Shown here: positions 35,279 through 45,721 of the stretch, in pieces
Numbering within the stretch: position 1 is the first letter of the stretch
Layout of the letters: every line of letters starts with the position of its first letter
Source: Aspergillus flavus
Lineage: Eukaryota > Ascomycota > Eurotiomycetes > Eurotiales > Aspergillaceae
Assembly: GCF_009017415.1 (NCBI RefSeq)
Contig: NC_092407.1
Coordinates: 2,480,001 to 2,544,000 of the forward strand
Reading direction: 5' to 3'
DNA: 64,000 nt
Program-made: the position numbers and the translations under genes
The notes under the pieces: generated by a model
The model's database searches: none
Seen by the model: the letters and a program-made list of their open reading frames with translations, nothing else
What the model was told of the DNA's origin: nothing

Positions 35279-36717
35279 ATGGCAGCCCCCGAGCCCAAGA
35301 AGACCGTCGCCATCATCGGCTCTGGAATGGCAGGGCTGGTGTCGGCGTACTTGATCCAGCAAGACCGCAAACGCAGATATGAGGTGGAGGTGTTTGAAAT
35401 GGTACTTTTGAATACTTGATATGCCCCTAGTCAACGTGGACTAAACAACCCCTACAGCAAGATCAGTTGTCTCTGGACTCTGCCTCGTACACTATAACTT
35501 CACAAGATCATCATACGTATCGGGTTGATGTACCCATGCGCGCATTCGATGATGGCTTTCATAACAACCTCAAACTGATGTATGATCATCTCGGTGTTAA
35601 ATACACGTCGCCGAAATTCTTATATCCACTATCTACCATTTCCACAACGGATGGAAAAAAGCTGCCTCCGCACTTCATCCACTCTTCTAGCAATCACCAA
35701 GTACCGCCAATTCGTCCTGAAGGTTGCGGTTACGTGGAATGGATACTGCGAATCTTGTATCTGGCAGTATGCTATTTCTGGTTTACGGCTTGTTGCTTCC
35801 TGGTTGAACCCAAACCAGCCACCCCCTCCGATGAAGGTGAATCATTACGACAATACCTTGGGCGGATTCGATTACCACAGTACTTCGTCAACACCTATTT
35901 TCTACCGTTACTGTCCAGCGTGACAACTTGCTCACATAGTGAGCTTCTTGATTTTCCCGCGATCGACGCTGTGGACTATGCGAGGAGAACATATCGCCAG
36001 CCGCACTATACCGTTGTCGGAGGCGTTCAAAACGTCCAGACCAAGATCTCCAACGCCCAATCTGTAAGGCTCGGCGCAATCGTTACCCAGGTCGAGAATG
36101 TTGGTTCCAAAGTCCAGGTCACATGGACCGACTTGAAAAGCAAGGAGGTCCATTCTAAACAGTTCGATCACGTCGTAATGGCGGTCACTCCGAACGTGGT
36201 TGGTGCAATCTACGAACCTCTACGAAAACTCATGAGCTCGATCCCTGTGAACCAGGGAGAGGCGGTGGTTCACCGTGACAGATCCTCCATCCCGGATTGT
36301 AGCCAGTCACTGGGCAGGTTCGCCGCAGCGGCGCGGCAATCCGTGGACCCGACTCAGATTCTGCACATCTGCTCTAACTCCTCGGCAACGGAGGCGATAC
36401 ATGAACATCCGTGTTCCGTTCTCGTGACAAGTTTTCCGATCGCTCCTATAGACCCCGCTAAGGTTATTCATCGTGCGCGACTAACCCGCGTTCTACGAAC
36501 CCCGCAAAGTAGGAAGATAGTCAACCGGATATTTGGCGGAAACCCTCAACATGCGTACCAAGAGAAGGAGAAGAGCTGGTCTAACGGCACCGGGAACGTT
36601 TGGCTTGCTGGCGCCTGGTGCTGGGACGGAATGGTCCTGCTCGAGGGATGCGTCGTTTCCGCCATGAGAGTTGCCGCAAGCCTAGATGTCGAAGTTCCAT
36701 GGCTAATAAGCCAATGA
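35279..36717 (+). CDS. FAD/NAD-binding oxidoreductase (COG2907/amine-oxidase-like)
   Basis: Two exons, 35279-35401 and 35458-36717 (56-nt intron, phase 0), encode 460 residues. The N-terminus has a Rossmann dinucleotide fold, TVAIIGSGMAGLVSAYL (GxGxxG at about 14-19), ending in an acidic strand at VEVFEM. The C-terminus carries the FAD-closing strand NVWLAGAWCWDGMVLLEG. Between them, DDGFHNNLKLMYDHLGV resembles the substrate-side region of the NAD/FAD-binding proteins that bacteria encode beside cyclopropane fatty acid synthase genes. A hydrophobic stretch near residues 135-155 (LYLAVCYFWFTACCFLV) suggests membrane association. Substrate unknown. It converges on a SAM methyltransferase 209 bp downstream, which may be a functional partner. 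Confidence 0.78.
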
Positions 36718-36926
36718 CTACGTTTGAACGATGTTCTACAGTGACGAAATGATGTATATACGGACAGGTACACTTATAAGTTTCCATCTATTCACATAAT
36801 TCTGCCAGTTCAGGAAATATTGGCATTCTTGCATCCAACATAGTTAATGCTACACCTGACTTCACATGCTACGCTTTAAGATACATAACCGACTGCTTTG
36901 CCGAAGAGCCGCGGCGCGAGGATGCA

Positions 36927-38193
36927 CTACTCTTGGGCGCGAGCTACCACCACAAACCCTCTCAATACCCCGGTCCTTGCCCACCAGTTGAATGCCTTCG
37001 CGGCGCTCTTAAACTTGCCCACGGTCATTCCATATCGCTTAAGCTCCGCGTCTTGCTTCCTTATGTAGTTCGCAATACCTGCGAAGACGTGCTCTGAGAT
37101 ATCCCTCATCTCAATCATATCGCGCTCGTACCCAGCCCGGACCAGCATATTCACGTATTCCTCCTCCGTAATGAAATTCGAATAGGGCATCCCGGATATA
37201 AGACACATCAATCGTAGAACTAGTTTTTCCCAGAGCGATGCGGATTCAGAGATCAGAAGGTCGAACGCCATGATCGAAGCCCGCATATCTCGACATGCAT
37301 GGTTAAGCAACGGGTCTCGAGATGGCTTGTAGTGATACATTGTATCGAGGGCTAGCAGCCATCTTTGTGTCTTCTCGCTCCCCGTATCCGTGCTAGTGGC
37401 TTCACTCTTGCTTTCAGCATGACCAGAGCTGCCCAGAGTAGCTTGCCGAAGTTCATTGCCCCAAGATGAAGGATCCGCTGCGTCGGCGGCAAAAATCTTC
37501 ACATCCGGTGTCCATTCTGCAGAAATTTCGGAATCTCCTGTGGTATCCCGGGAGAGTCTTTCTTGAGCAAAATCCGCTTGAGGTTGCTCAATAGTCACGC
37601 CCACGTATGAGTCGAACAGCGGTCGGCTTTCGCGAGTGCTTGACCCTCCTCTCTTTCTCATCTTGCTGTTATGGGCGCCGCTATTGTTGTCGATAGCTGC
37701 CTTGATCCCACTGGAAGGGGCAGTAGTGACGGAGTCAGTACAGACCCTACAGAGTCTCCTCGTTAGGTATAGAGATTGATCGCCGCAGCCAATCCCGACA
37801 TCAACCAGTTTAATATCCTGGTGGTATGCCTTGATGGGTGTACCGTCTTCATTGAGAAGCTTGGCAGCGATGAGGACTTGTTCTAAGAGTGCTTCGCAAG
37901 CTTTAGTGAAAGAGCTCGTATTCTAGAATATTGGTTTAATTTTCTTCCAACAAAAGCCATAGGAATATCGAGCTACTGAGCCAAAAGAAAAAAAAGGAAA
38001 GATACCTCAAATCTCTCTCTTAACATACCTTCCAATATCCCATGTTCATCCACATGCTTCTAGGGGGAACTTCCATGCTAAGAATGGCATGGTCCAATGA
38101 ATACAACTTGCTATCATCGACGCCAATAATGTATTGGATAATACGCTCAATGACACCCAGCACCATGGCTAGGAGACTTTTTATTTGCTTCAT
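36927..38193 (-). CDS. SAM-dependent methyltransferase (class I)
   Basis: Two minus-strand exons, 38029-38193 and 36927-37922 (106-nt intron, phase 0), encode 386 residues. The join gives MWMNMGYWK followed by a helix and then motif I, LVDVGIGCGDQSLYL (residues about 93-107). A post-I region reads YVGVTIEQPQADFAQERL, like the GVTLS-Q-A-AR segment of methyltransferases related to cyclopropane fatty acid synthase, UbiE and tocopherol methyltransferases. Motif IV is RWLLALDTMYHY. An insertion rich in Ser/Asn lies between motif I and the post-I strand. The C-terminus ends VLRGFVVVARAQE, a normal last strand. No signal peptide. The substrate could be a lipid, quinone or secondary metabolite; the convergent FAD oxidoreductase may act in the same pathway. 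Confidence 0.8.
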
Positions 38194-41100
38194 AGTCTGG
38201 AGGTATACCTAATGATCAGTATCTGTGCCGCGTCAGGGGGTTTTTGATGAGCGGCCAAATGGGACGCGAAGAATCAGTATTGGATAGGAGCTATACGTTT
38301 GATCCCACTTTTCTCTCAGAACTTCATAGTCTGTGCAGCAGGGCGGGTACAATGATTGTTCAAGCTAGGAGAGTCGAGAACGGCTTTTGATTGATTGATA
38401 GACGCTTCGAAGTTGTTATTTCTTGGCATTAATTAGTCATATGCTGTTAGCGTATACAACAGGAAGGTCTGACTTGAAAAAACGCAACACATTTGACTTG
38501 CATCGTTCTATATCCATATTTCCTTTGAGCTCTAGATTCCAGAAACACTACGGCTTGGATATGTGTTGATGAATTAATCAGAGTTGGGTTGTTTTTTGAA
38601 AAGCCATGTACATCGTAGACAGTTGCTTGAATCTACTAATCTTCAGCCCTAATGTCGGCTTCTCCAGGCGAATTCATTGCTTAGGTGTAGGTTAGTTGCA
38701 AAGTGTGGCATCCTGTCACTTGGATAGTTTCAAAATGGCTCAATCGAGACATTTACATGTCAATAACATTAGCTACTGCATGCCTCATTAGGATTGGAAC
38801 TGCTCCAATTACCATCGTGTGTGAATAGTCCAATTTCAAGTCTTTAGACTATAAAAGAATTTCGACTATAGGTATGTATTGCATATGCTCTGGTACAATC
38901 TATAAACAAGATGCATCTTCATTTGTCGGGTGTTGTTTTTGATGACAGCCATTCGATCTTTCTTATAGCAAAGTTCATATAAGTAAGTTCACCATAGGGT
39001 ATAAACCCTGGAATCGCATGTCCCGATTTGATGGGTAAAATGTTCGTGGTATTGTACCTGACATAGAGATTGGAATATACTTCCTATTCGGGCTACATTC
39101 TCCATCTTCAAGTTCAATGTATCAATTAGTCACTAGTCAACGATTGCCAAGGCGCACCAAGGCTAGGCTTTGATACACTTGTAGCCGAACTGATTTCCGG
39201 GTAGACTTGATTCGAGCGTTTTCTATGTCTCCAATGAGATGAAAACTACCGTAGCCAATGGGCTAGCTAACTGCTGGGCATTATTGAACGCGGATAGCCG
39301 TGTATATCAGGTTCGCCGCTGCGGTTATGATTCTGGTCACTCCGTACGTATGAGCTTGAATGGAACGTGCGTCAGATTGCTCAGTAGATTGTTGAGGATA
39401 GTGACTAGGGCTTACATCCTTGAAGAGACAATGAGGAATACCGTGGCAACTAAACCACGTGGGGAGTAATATGCCGTTCTTTACTATAGGGTCATAAGAT
39501 CTCTAATCGGGGCAGGGTATCAATCACGACTAGGGCAATCATATGTTCTCTGAAACGAGGATCTTCTTGTCAGATGGTAGTATTACTCATAAATATTGTA
39601 AGTTGTGATTGCTAGCAAGCAGGTGGCAGTAGTAACAGAAATGGAGGGCAGGTTGTGCTTGTACGGCGCACAATACTTGAAAGTCCCGGATCACTGGGAG
39701 ATAATTTGACGAATTTGCCGAAAGCCTAATCCAGTAGTTTCGGGCTACCTAAGCAGTTAGAGCAGGCAGCGGGAAACCAGAGAGGAGTTGCAAGGGAAAA
39801 AGCAAAACAGGCCACTTTTACCAAGTGGGATGCAAACTAAATTAGTAGCATATGATGTGATCGGATCACTTACTCAATTCGTTTTCTACTATGTAGACTG
39901 ATACTGTGAGATACTCGCAGAACAAGAATGAGAACAAGAGTAGAAGAATATACTTATACTATTTTGTGTGGTTTTACTAGTAGCTGAGTAGATATTGAGG
40001 ATGTAGTATACTCCCTATGGCATCCATTCTTCCGTCGGCCTCTACTCGGCAATACTGCGGCCCGTTGAACTCGTCGATCACGCAGGAACCAAGATGGATT
40101 GGTAAGCAATCCGACTGATGATTTCTTTTTGTTTCGCGCGAACCGCGCATCGGGTAAACCTAAGCCCCCTGGTTCCAAGTATCCTACAGCCTCAGCTCCC
40201 TCCACCAACCAGAATAACCGGCGGGTGCACGGAACTTTGACTCTAAAATACGAGGTTACCTGTGGGTGGCTGACTACGAAGAGGTATACGTACAATGTAC
40301 ATACATATGGTACATACTATAAGGGAAAGGGAGGCAAACATGGCATCTGATGGAAAATTAATTAAACGCAAGAGAAAGAGGAAGAGGAAGAGAAGAGCAC
40401 CAAAGAAGGGAAAGAAGCTCCGAGAGGGACACTTGGGAAAGAAACAAAATTAAAATTAGAAAAATGAAAGAAAATACCCACGATTGCCTTTAACAGTAAT
40501 TGCTTGATACCGAAACTTAATCTCCGATACAGACTAGTAGCCAGAAAGACTTCATTGTTAGGTCAGTCGAAGACTCTAACCAAGTTTAATTCAATGATTC
40601 TTTGGGTCCGCATGCCGACTTCGGCCCCCGAAAGAGGGATGATTCGGAATCGATGTCATGGCCGCGGAAAAGGGTGGCGACCGAAGAATCCTGGTCTTCA
40701 AAGGTCATAAATAAGTAATCTTGGATTTCTGGTGACCACGATGTTATATCATTGATTCAATCTGTAGGTAGTGAATGGGACCAGAATAGAAGTATAACCC
40801 GTTGTGGATCGTACACAGTAGTAAGAGTTGTGGTGCACGCACGGTGTTTTTCCGCCGTACGGAGTGCTCTGTAGAGACTGATAATTACCCATTAATATGA
40901 CAAAGCACCAACCACACTTGACTCAATTGGTTAACGGTTTCCCTTTCTTCCCCAGCTGAATCAGCTTTTTCTCTCGCACCCCCACCCGAACAAATTCCAT
41001 TCCCGGTCGCCCTCTGCGGTCCCACGTCCCACAGTCATTCGATCGTTTCTTGTTTCCCCTCTCTTTCCTTCCCTTCTCTTTTGACTAGACATACATACTT

Positions 41101-41323
41101 CTTTTTCACTCCCGTCATTCTGCCTCGCAATTGCCAATCGACCCCTCTCAACTTGTACGCGCTTAAGGCGGCCACCACCGAAAGAGAGTATTGTCGCTCC
41201 GGAACCATATATCCTTCGAGTCATTTTCCCTCGATTAGCCCAGCGGACCAAAGAACATAAGGAAAAGAAGGAAACGGAAAGGAATATCGAACAGAGAGGT
41301 CTCAGAAGCCTCAACGGTGCATC
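38194..41323. other. 3.1 kb divergent interval between the methyltransferase and the bZIP gene
   Basis: No gene was recognised. Two one-mismatch copies of the recurring 9-mer occur: CACTCCGTA at 39338 and TACGGAGTG at 40858, the latter 466 bp before the bZIP start. From about 40935 to 41250 the sequence is CT-rich, as expected for a fungal promoter and leader. Confidence 0.5.
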
Positions 41324-42812
41324 ATGACCGAATACAATGGCCGCAGGGCCCCCAACTTCTCCCAATACCTCGACGACCTTAACGCTATCCCGTCGCCATA
41401 CGATCAGGCTGTCCAGCAGCAACAGGGCTCATACAACCTCGATGCGGACCTCTCCCTCTTCACCAATGCCGAGTTCTTCGATTTTGATAACTTTGGGGAT
41501 TTGAACCTCCCCGGGTTTGACTCGGTGGAGAGCGACAGAATGAAGAAGGAAAACAACCAAGCCACGGGCCAGAACCCAGATATGGAATTCTTGGATCTTT
41601 TCGGTGGTAAGTTGGAAATTCTTCTTTAGATTATACTGTCTCTATTGTTTTTGGACCCGAGCTGGAGGAGCTACCGGTCGCATTTGGTTGCAACTCAGCC
41701 GGGTCCTTTCTTTCTTCATACCGGATTTGATTTGCCATACACCGGGAAAGTTTGTTGTTTCTGTTACACGTTTCCTGCTTTCTCCATGTGCATTCTTCAT
41801 TTCATGACATCGTCATGGGATTCATGGTCCCATACGTTTGCACAATGCCTGTCTCGGATCTTCGAGGCATAGATGCATCCTCCAAGCCACACGCCATCTG
41901 CACGTGCCCTCATTGGAGTATGCCTACATTTAAACCCTGTTAAGCGATGATCAAGTTCAAAAATTTCTGTGCAATTAGCAAGGGTCATGGGTTAGTACCG
42001 ATAGCGTGAACCCGTTACGCTATGGCGTCATTCCACGTGACCTGATCTCTACGGTCGCATTCAGCTCATGGGATCATCTCTCGTTGAAGGGACTTGATAC
42101 TGTTCTGTCTGCGTTGATCTTATCGCCTTTGGACCAGTTCGGTTTTGCAATAGCTTTGGCTTGATTTGATAATAATCATGTTCTAACTCTGCTTGAAGGC
42201 TTTAGCAACATGCCCGATTATTCAGCTACCGGCTTCAACTCTGTCAATGCTCAGTCACAACCTACATCTCTGCAGAATGCACAGTTCTCGACTGTCCCGC
42301 AGATGCCGAACGGACCCGCCAATGCTGTCTCCAGCCCGAACGAGTCCATCTCGACTTCATCATCATCGCCTGCAGCCCAACCGCAGGCCCCCGCCCCCGC
42401 TGCCTCCACCCCGTCTTCCGCCGCCGCACCGAAGCGTAAGAACACCCAGAAGTCGGCTGCCATGAGTGTGGAGGAGGCAGCGCGGGTTGCGGCAGAGGAG
42501 GACAAGCGTCGGCGTAACACTGCTGCCAGTGCGCGGTTCCGTGTGAAGAAGAAGATGCGTGAGCAGGCCCTTGAAAAGACTGTCAAGGAGACAACGGAGA
42601 AGAATACTGCGCTTGAGGCCCGCGTCACTGCTTTGGAGCTTGAGAACCAATGGTTGAAGAACCTGATCACCGAGAAGAACGGGCAATCATCTGAGGAAGG
42701 CAAAAAGTCGGAAAACGATATTGCGGACATGTTCAAGAAGTTCCTTGCTTCACAAAAGGCTGAAGGTCAACGAAGTAGTGCTGAGTCGAGGATCGGTGTG
42801 GGCACTGCCTGA
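41324..42812 (+). CDS. metR: bZIP transcription factor, CYS3/MetR sulfur-regulator type
   Basis: Two exons, 41324-41606 and 42199-42812, split by an unusually long 592-nt intron (phase 1; the joined codon is Gly), give 298 residues. The basic region reads EDKRRRNTAASARFRVKKK, with the N-x2-A-x2-S-x-R-F-R core of CYS3/MetR-like bZIPs. It runs into a leucine zipper through ALEARVTALELENQWLKNLI. Exon 1 encodes an acidic and aromatic patch (FTNAEFFDFDNFGDLNLPGF), a likely activation region, and the middle is Ser/Pro/Ala-rich. In Neurospora and Aspergillus, CYS3/MetR activates sulfate uptake and assimilation genes when sulfur is scarce and is shut off by an SCF F-box protein. Length and architecture agree with Aspergillus MetR; a paralogous bZIP is the main alternative. 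Confidence 0.75.
42022..42031 (+). promoter_or_regulatory. CYS3/MetR-type binding site inside the bZIP gene intron
   Basis: ATGGCGTCAT fits the published CYS3 consensus ATGRYRYCAT at every position and is one base from the symmetrical ATGGCGCCAT form. It sits in the long intron of the metR-like gene, about 170 bp before the splice acceptor. Autoregulation is an inference. Confidence 0.45.
42034..42040 (-). promoter_or_regulatory. TCACGTG E-box (Cbf1-type) in the bZIP gene intron
   Basis: CACGTGA on the plus strand, TCACGTG on the minus. This is the Cbf1-Met4 motif of yeast sulfur genes. It begins three bases after the MetR-type site. Confidence 0.4.
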
Positions 42813-43731
42813 GTGATATCCAAGTAAAATTATGTTGATTGAATGGCGTTACGTCATTGTGTTCTATGTTCAGGCTTTTACTTCTTGTTCATACTTAATT
42901 GGAGCATTAGGAGACTGGGGAAGGCGTCTCACGGAGCAAGGGTTGGTGGGAGGCATGAGTGATGATTTTTCAACGTTCCTTTGATGGTTCAGATTCCACT
43001 CCAACGTGGTAAAAAAAGATGGATTGATTGTTTTTTGGCTTCCCACGTTTTATATCCCAGTCTATAGGTATTTCAACATTCTTCAATAGATGACTTTGTG
43101 CAGACTACAGCTGCAAAACATTAATCAGATCTACATCATTCACCATAGGCCTATCCATAGCACTCTAGATATCAGGGCAAGCTTCTATCAGAACTCTGAA
43201 AGCAAGGCAAATAATAAAAACCTGAAAGAGGTACCTGTTCATTCCCGGAAGCTCTCGATAATGCGCAGGGTCTCCATAGCTAAGTTTTGCATTACCTATA
43301 GATTACTCCGTAAGCTTTGCTACCACGTGGGTTTCAGCAGAAACTGAAACAGCCCTGCAAAGCAATCTACTACGCCATTCTGGTGATGGGACTTGAAGAA
43401 CTTTTCAGCTGAAAGGTCAGTTCTGAATTCATAGCCTTACTGTGTATACTTTAAAAAAAAATCGTCCACACATTTCTTTGGTAAAAGCTGTCTGGTGCCT
43501 TGGAACCTGGCACGCTAGCCGAAACTATACCGCTACATAGTGAGTGCACCTTATCGACGATGATTATGTCCCTATCACCACGTGACTGCATCTACTGATG
43601 GCCCGTGCAAATGAAGTCGTCTTGATGGAACATCCCACAACCTGTCTTTCAACCATACCTGTATCCGCGGCGGGATAATGCGCAAGAACTCCGTGCAACT
43701 ATAGACGCCACATCAGGGGGTGACCGAACCA
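42813..43731. other. 0.9 kb intergenic region upstream of chl4
   Basis: Holds the 3' end of the bZIP gene and the chl4 promoter. An exact TACTCCGTA lies at 43304-43312, 420 bp before the chl4 ATG. CACGTG boxes occur near 43323 and 43578. No coding signal. Confidence 0.5.
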
Positions 43732-45171
43732 ATGGCACGTCCAAAGACAGTTCGCGCGCCCACAACCGCGAGTCTTCCCAGCAACCTCCGCATCCCCTCA
43801 ACAACGCCATCGCTGGTGAAGTCATTCGGGAAGCTCACCCGGCAGGCATTGCTGGACCTCGTGTTTTACTGGCTGGACGATCGCAATGTCCAGTCCTTCG
43901 CGCCATTCCTGGAACGAGACGAAGCCGAAGACGCGGACGACGAAGAACTCGGTCCGTACCCGGCCGAGCGGACCATCGACGACGTGCGCAATGCGTACCA
44001 GGAGCTACAGGTGCGAAAGGGCGGGAAACGAGAGGTGATTGATCGCATACTTGAGGGTGACTGGAGACACGGTATCACCTTGCGCCAACTTGCGATGGTT
44101 GATCTCCGCTACATGGATGACCACCCGTCAAGTTTGCGATGGACGGCGCTGGAGCTCACTCGCATCGACGCGGATGGGGTGCAATCGCCCGAAACCGACT
44201 TTTCCTCCTATATTCCGCGTATCCATGCCTCGACCTTACTTAATAATGTTCAGCAGCAGATTTCCCCCCTGGTGAAAGCGCATTACTACCTCGCCCGCTC
44301 GAATACCTTACCCCTCACTTTCCTTCGCATATTCGTGACCAATTCGCCCTATCAGCATCCTCGCCAGCCACCTGAGACGCTTACAGACTCATCAAGAGTG
44401 ATATATGTTGCTTTCCCGGATAGCTGCCCCTTCGTTTACACGTCCATTGCATCTTCTACAGGCTCCAAAGCCTCCTCCGCCAACGCAGTCGCAACAGATG
44501 CGCGGAGCTTACAGCGCATCGTGCGCGACGCCGTCCCAAAAGCGTTATCTCTTCCCCAACGAAGATACGCCCTTAAAGCAACGTCATTGACGGCGAAGAG
44601 TCTACAAGCACTGTTAGCACTCCGAGGACCAAGTCGCACGAACGGCGCCAATGGCGCGTTCAGCATATTCGCCGATGCCGTGGTAGAAGGGAGTCCGCTG
44701 GACCCACGGCCAGCGAATACAGTTTCCCCTGAGGAACTCCTGAATCAAACCAAACCAGAGAAAAACAAGAACCAACCCACAGAAGATCAGAAAGAAAACG
44801 AAATACACCAACCAGGGAGAAAACCCCGCAACTCAGGAGAAGACACTCACATCCCGAAAAAGCGCAAGCTCGCCATCCACTCGCGTTTCGGTACTTCTGG
44901 GTCTCTGTCGTCTGCGCCTCTGGACCGTCTTGACGTTAGGCTTCTGGACCGCCCGGATGGAGATGAGGATGATGAGGATAGCGATGCCGATCACACTCAA
45001 CCGTCCCTCTCACTTACGTTTGCCGGGTCGGATGTTATCAGTGGGATTCGGAAGCTCGCAGAACTGGGAGTCGTTGATCCAGAAAGGATGCCTTCCTGGA
45101 TGACCGGTGAAGAGGCTGTCAGCGTTGCCGTTGTTCATCGAGGACGTCGTGTGATCAAGGATAGTGGATGA
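43732..45171 (+). CDS. chl4: Kinetochore protein Chl4/Mis15 (CENP-N family)
   Basis: A single-exon gene of 479 residues. The first ATG is at 43732; the open frame extends a few codons upstream but only to a GTG. The N-terminus carries the family signature LVKSFGKLTRQALLDLVFYWL, followed by an acidic loop and a second conserved helix pair ending KREVIDRILEGDWRHGITL and RQLAMVDLRYMDD. The C-terminal quarter has a Lys/Arg patch (PKKRKL, a likely nuclear signal), an acidic run and a final conserved segment, ISGIRKLAELGVVDPERMPSW. Chl4/Mis15/CENP-N joins the inner kinetochore (Ctf19/CCAN complex) and helps read CENP-A nucleosomes. Length is normal for fungal homologues. Confidence 0.83.
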   Translation: MARPKTVRAPTTASLPSNLRIPSTTPSLVKSFGKLTRQALLDLVFYWLDDRNVQSFAPFLERDEAEDADDEELGPYPAERTIDDVRNAYQELQVRKGGKREVIDRILEGDWRHGITLRQLAMVDLRYMDDHPSSLRWTALELTRIDADGVQSPETDFSSYIPRIHASTLLNNVQQQISPLVKAHYYLARSNTLPLTFLRIFVTNSPYQHPRQPPETLTDSSRVIYVAFPDSCPFVYTSIASSTGSKASSANAVATDARSLQRIVRDAVPKALSLPQRRYALKATSLTAKSLQALLALRGPSRTNGANGAFSIFADAVVEGSPLDPRPANTVSPEELLNQTKPEKNKNQPTEDQKENEIHQPGRKPRNSGEDTHIPKKRKLAIHSRFGTSGSLSSAPLDRLDVRLLDRPDGDEDDEDSDADHTQPSLSLTFAGSDVISGIRKLAELGVVDPERMPSWMTGEEAVSVAVVHRGRRVIKDSG

Positions 45172-45721
45172 AAGGAGGAGGTCATCGACCCAATACTTAC
45201 TTTCACGTTCCCTGTGGCATAGCGCGATGAACTGGGGCCCACGTGTCCATTCCGGCGGGAGGCGCTTTTGAACGATATATGCGTTCAAATGGCTGTGCGC
45301 GGCCCGGATCAGGCAGTCTGCGATCCGCGAAAGTTTCACCTTTCGTCCTTGTCTATATCCTTCCGCTTGACAAGGGTTTGGATCTTACAGGGTGCAACGA
45401 GACCAAGAACACCGCCGTGGTGTGAGAAGGTAATACGGCGGAGACCTATATTTGAATGTGAACAGGGGGCTGTCGTGCGTTTGAGAGCGGATGTCTACTT
45501 GCGCGATATGGCTGAGAATTTTCTAAACCCAACCAAATATTTGAGTTGTCAAATTGCATAGTATTTCCCAATAGCATTCTTGGTTAACATTGACTCCCGG
45601 GTATCTAGCCAGTCCTGAAAAGCAATAAACTATAAACGCCCATACAACTTCCAATAGGTAACAAACGTCCCACTAGACACCACAGCTGCCGCAGGACCCT
45701 AGTGGCATAAGCACCAGATGA
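45172..45721. other. Convergent 3' region between chl4 and the SWIM-RING gene
   Basis: About 0.55 kb with two 3' ends. A 97-codon plus-strand open frame (45268-45561) lacks motifs and an upstream promoter context; it is treated as non-coding. Confidence 0.5.

Noticed and set aside
40961..41422. 153-codon minus-strand open frame
   Set aside because: It covers the CT-rich promoter and leader of the bZIP gene; its composition (Arg/Glu/Gly) simply reflects the reverse of pyrimidine-rich DNA.
42251..42736. 161-codon minus-strand open frame
   Set aside because: Antisense shadow of the bZIP exon 2, rich in Ala/Ser from the reversed low-complexity code.
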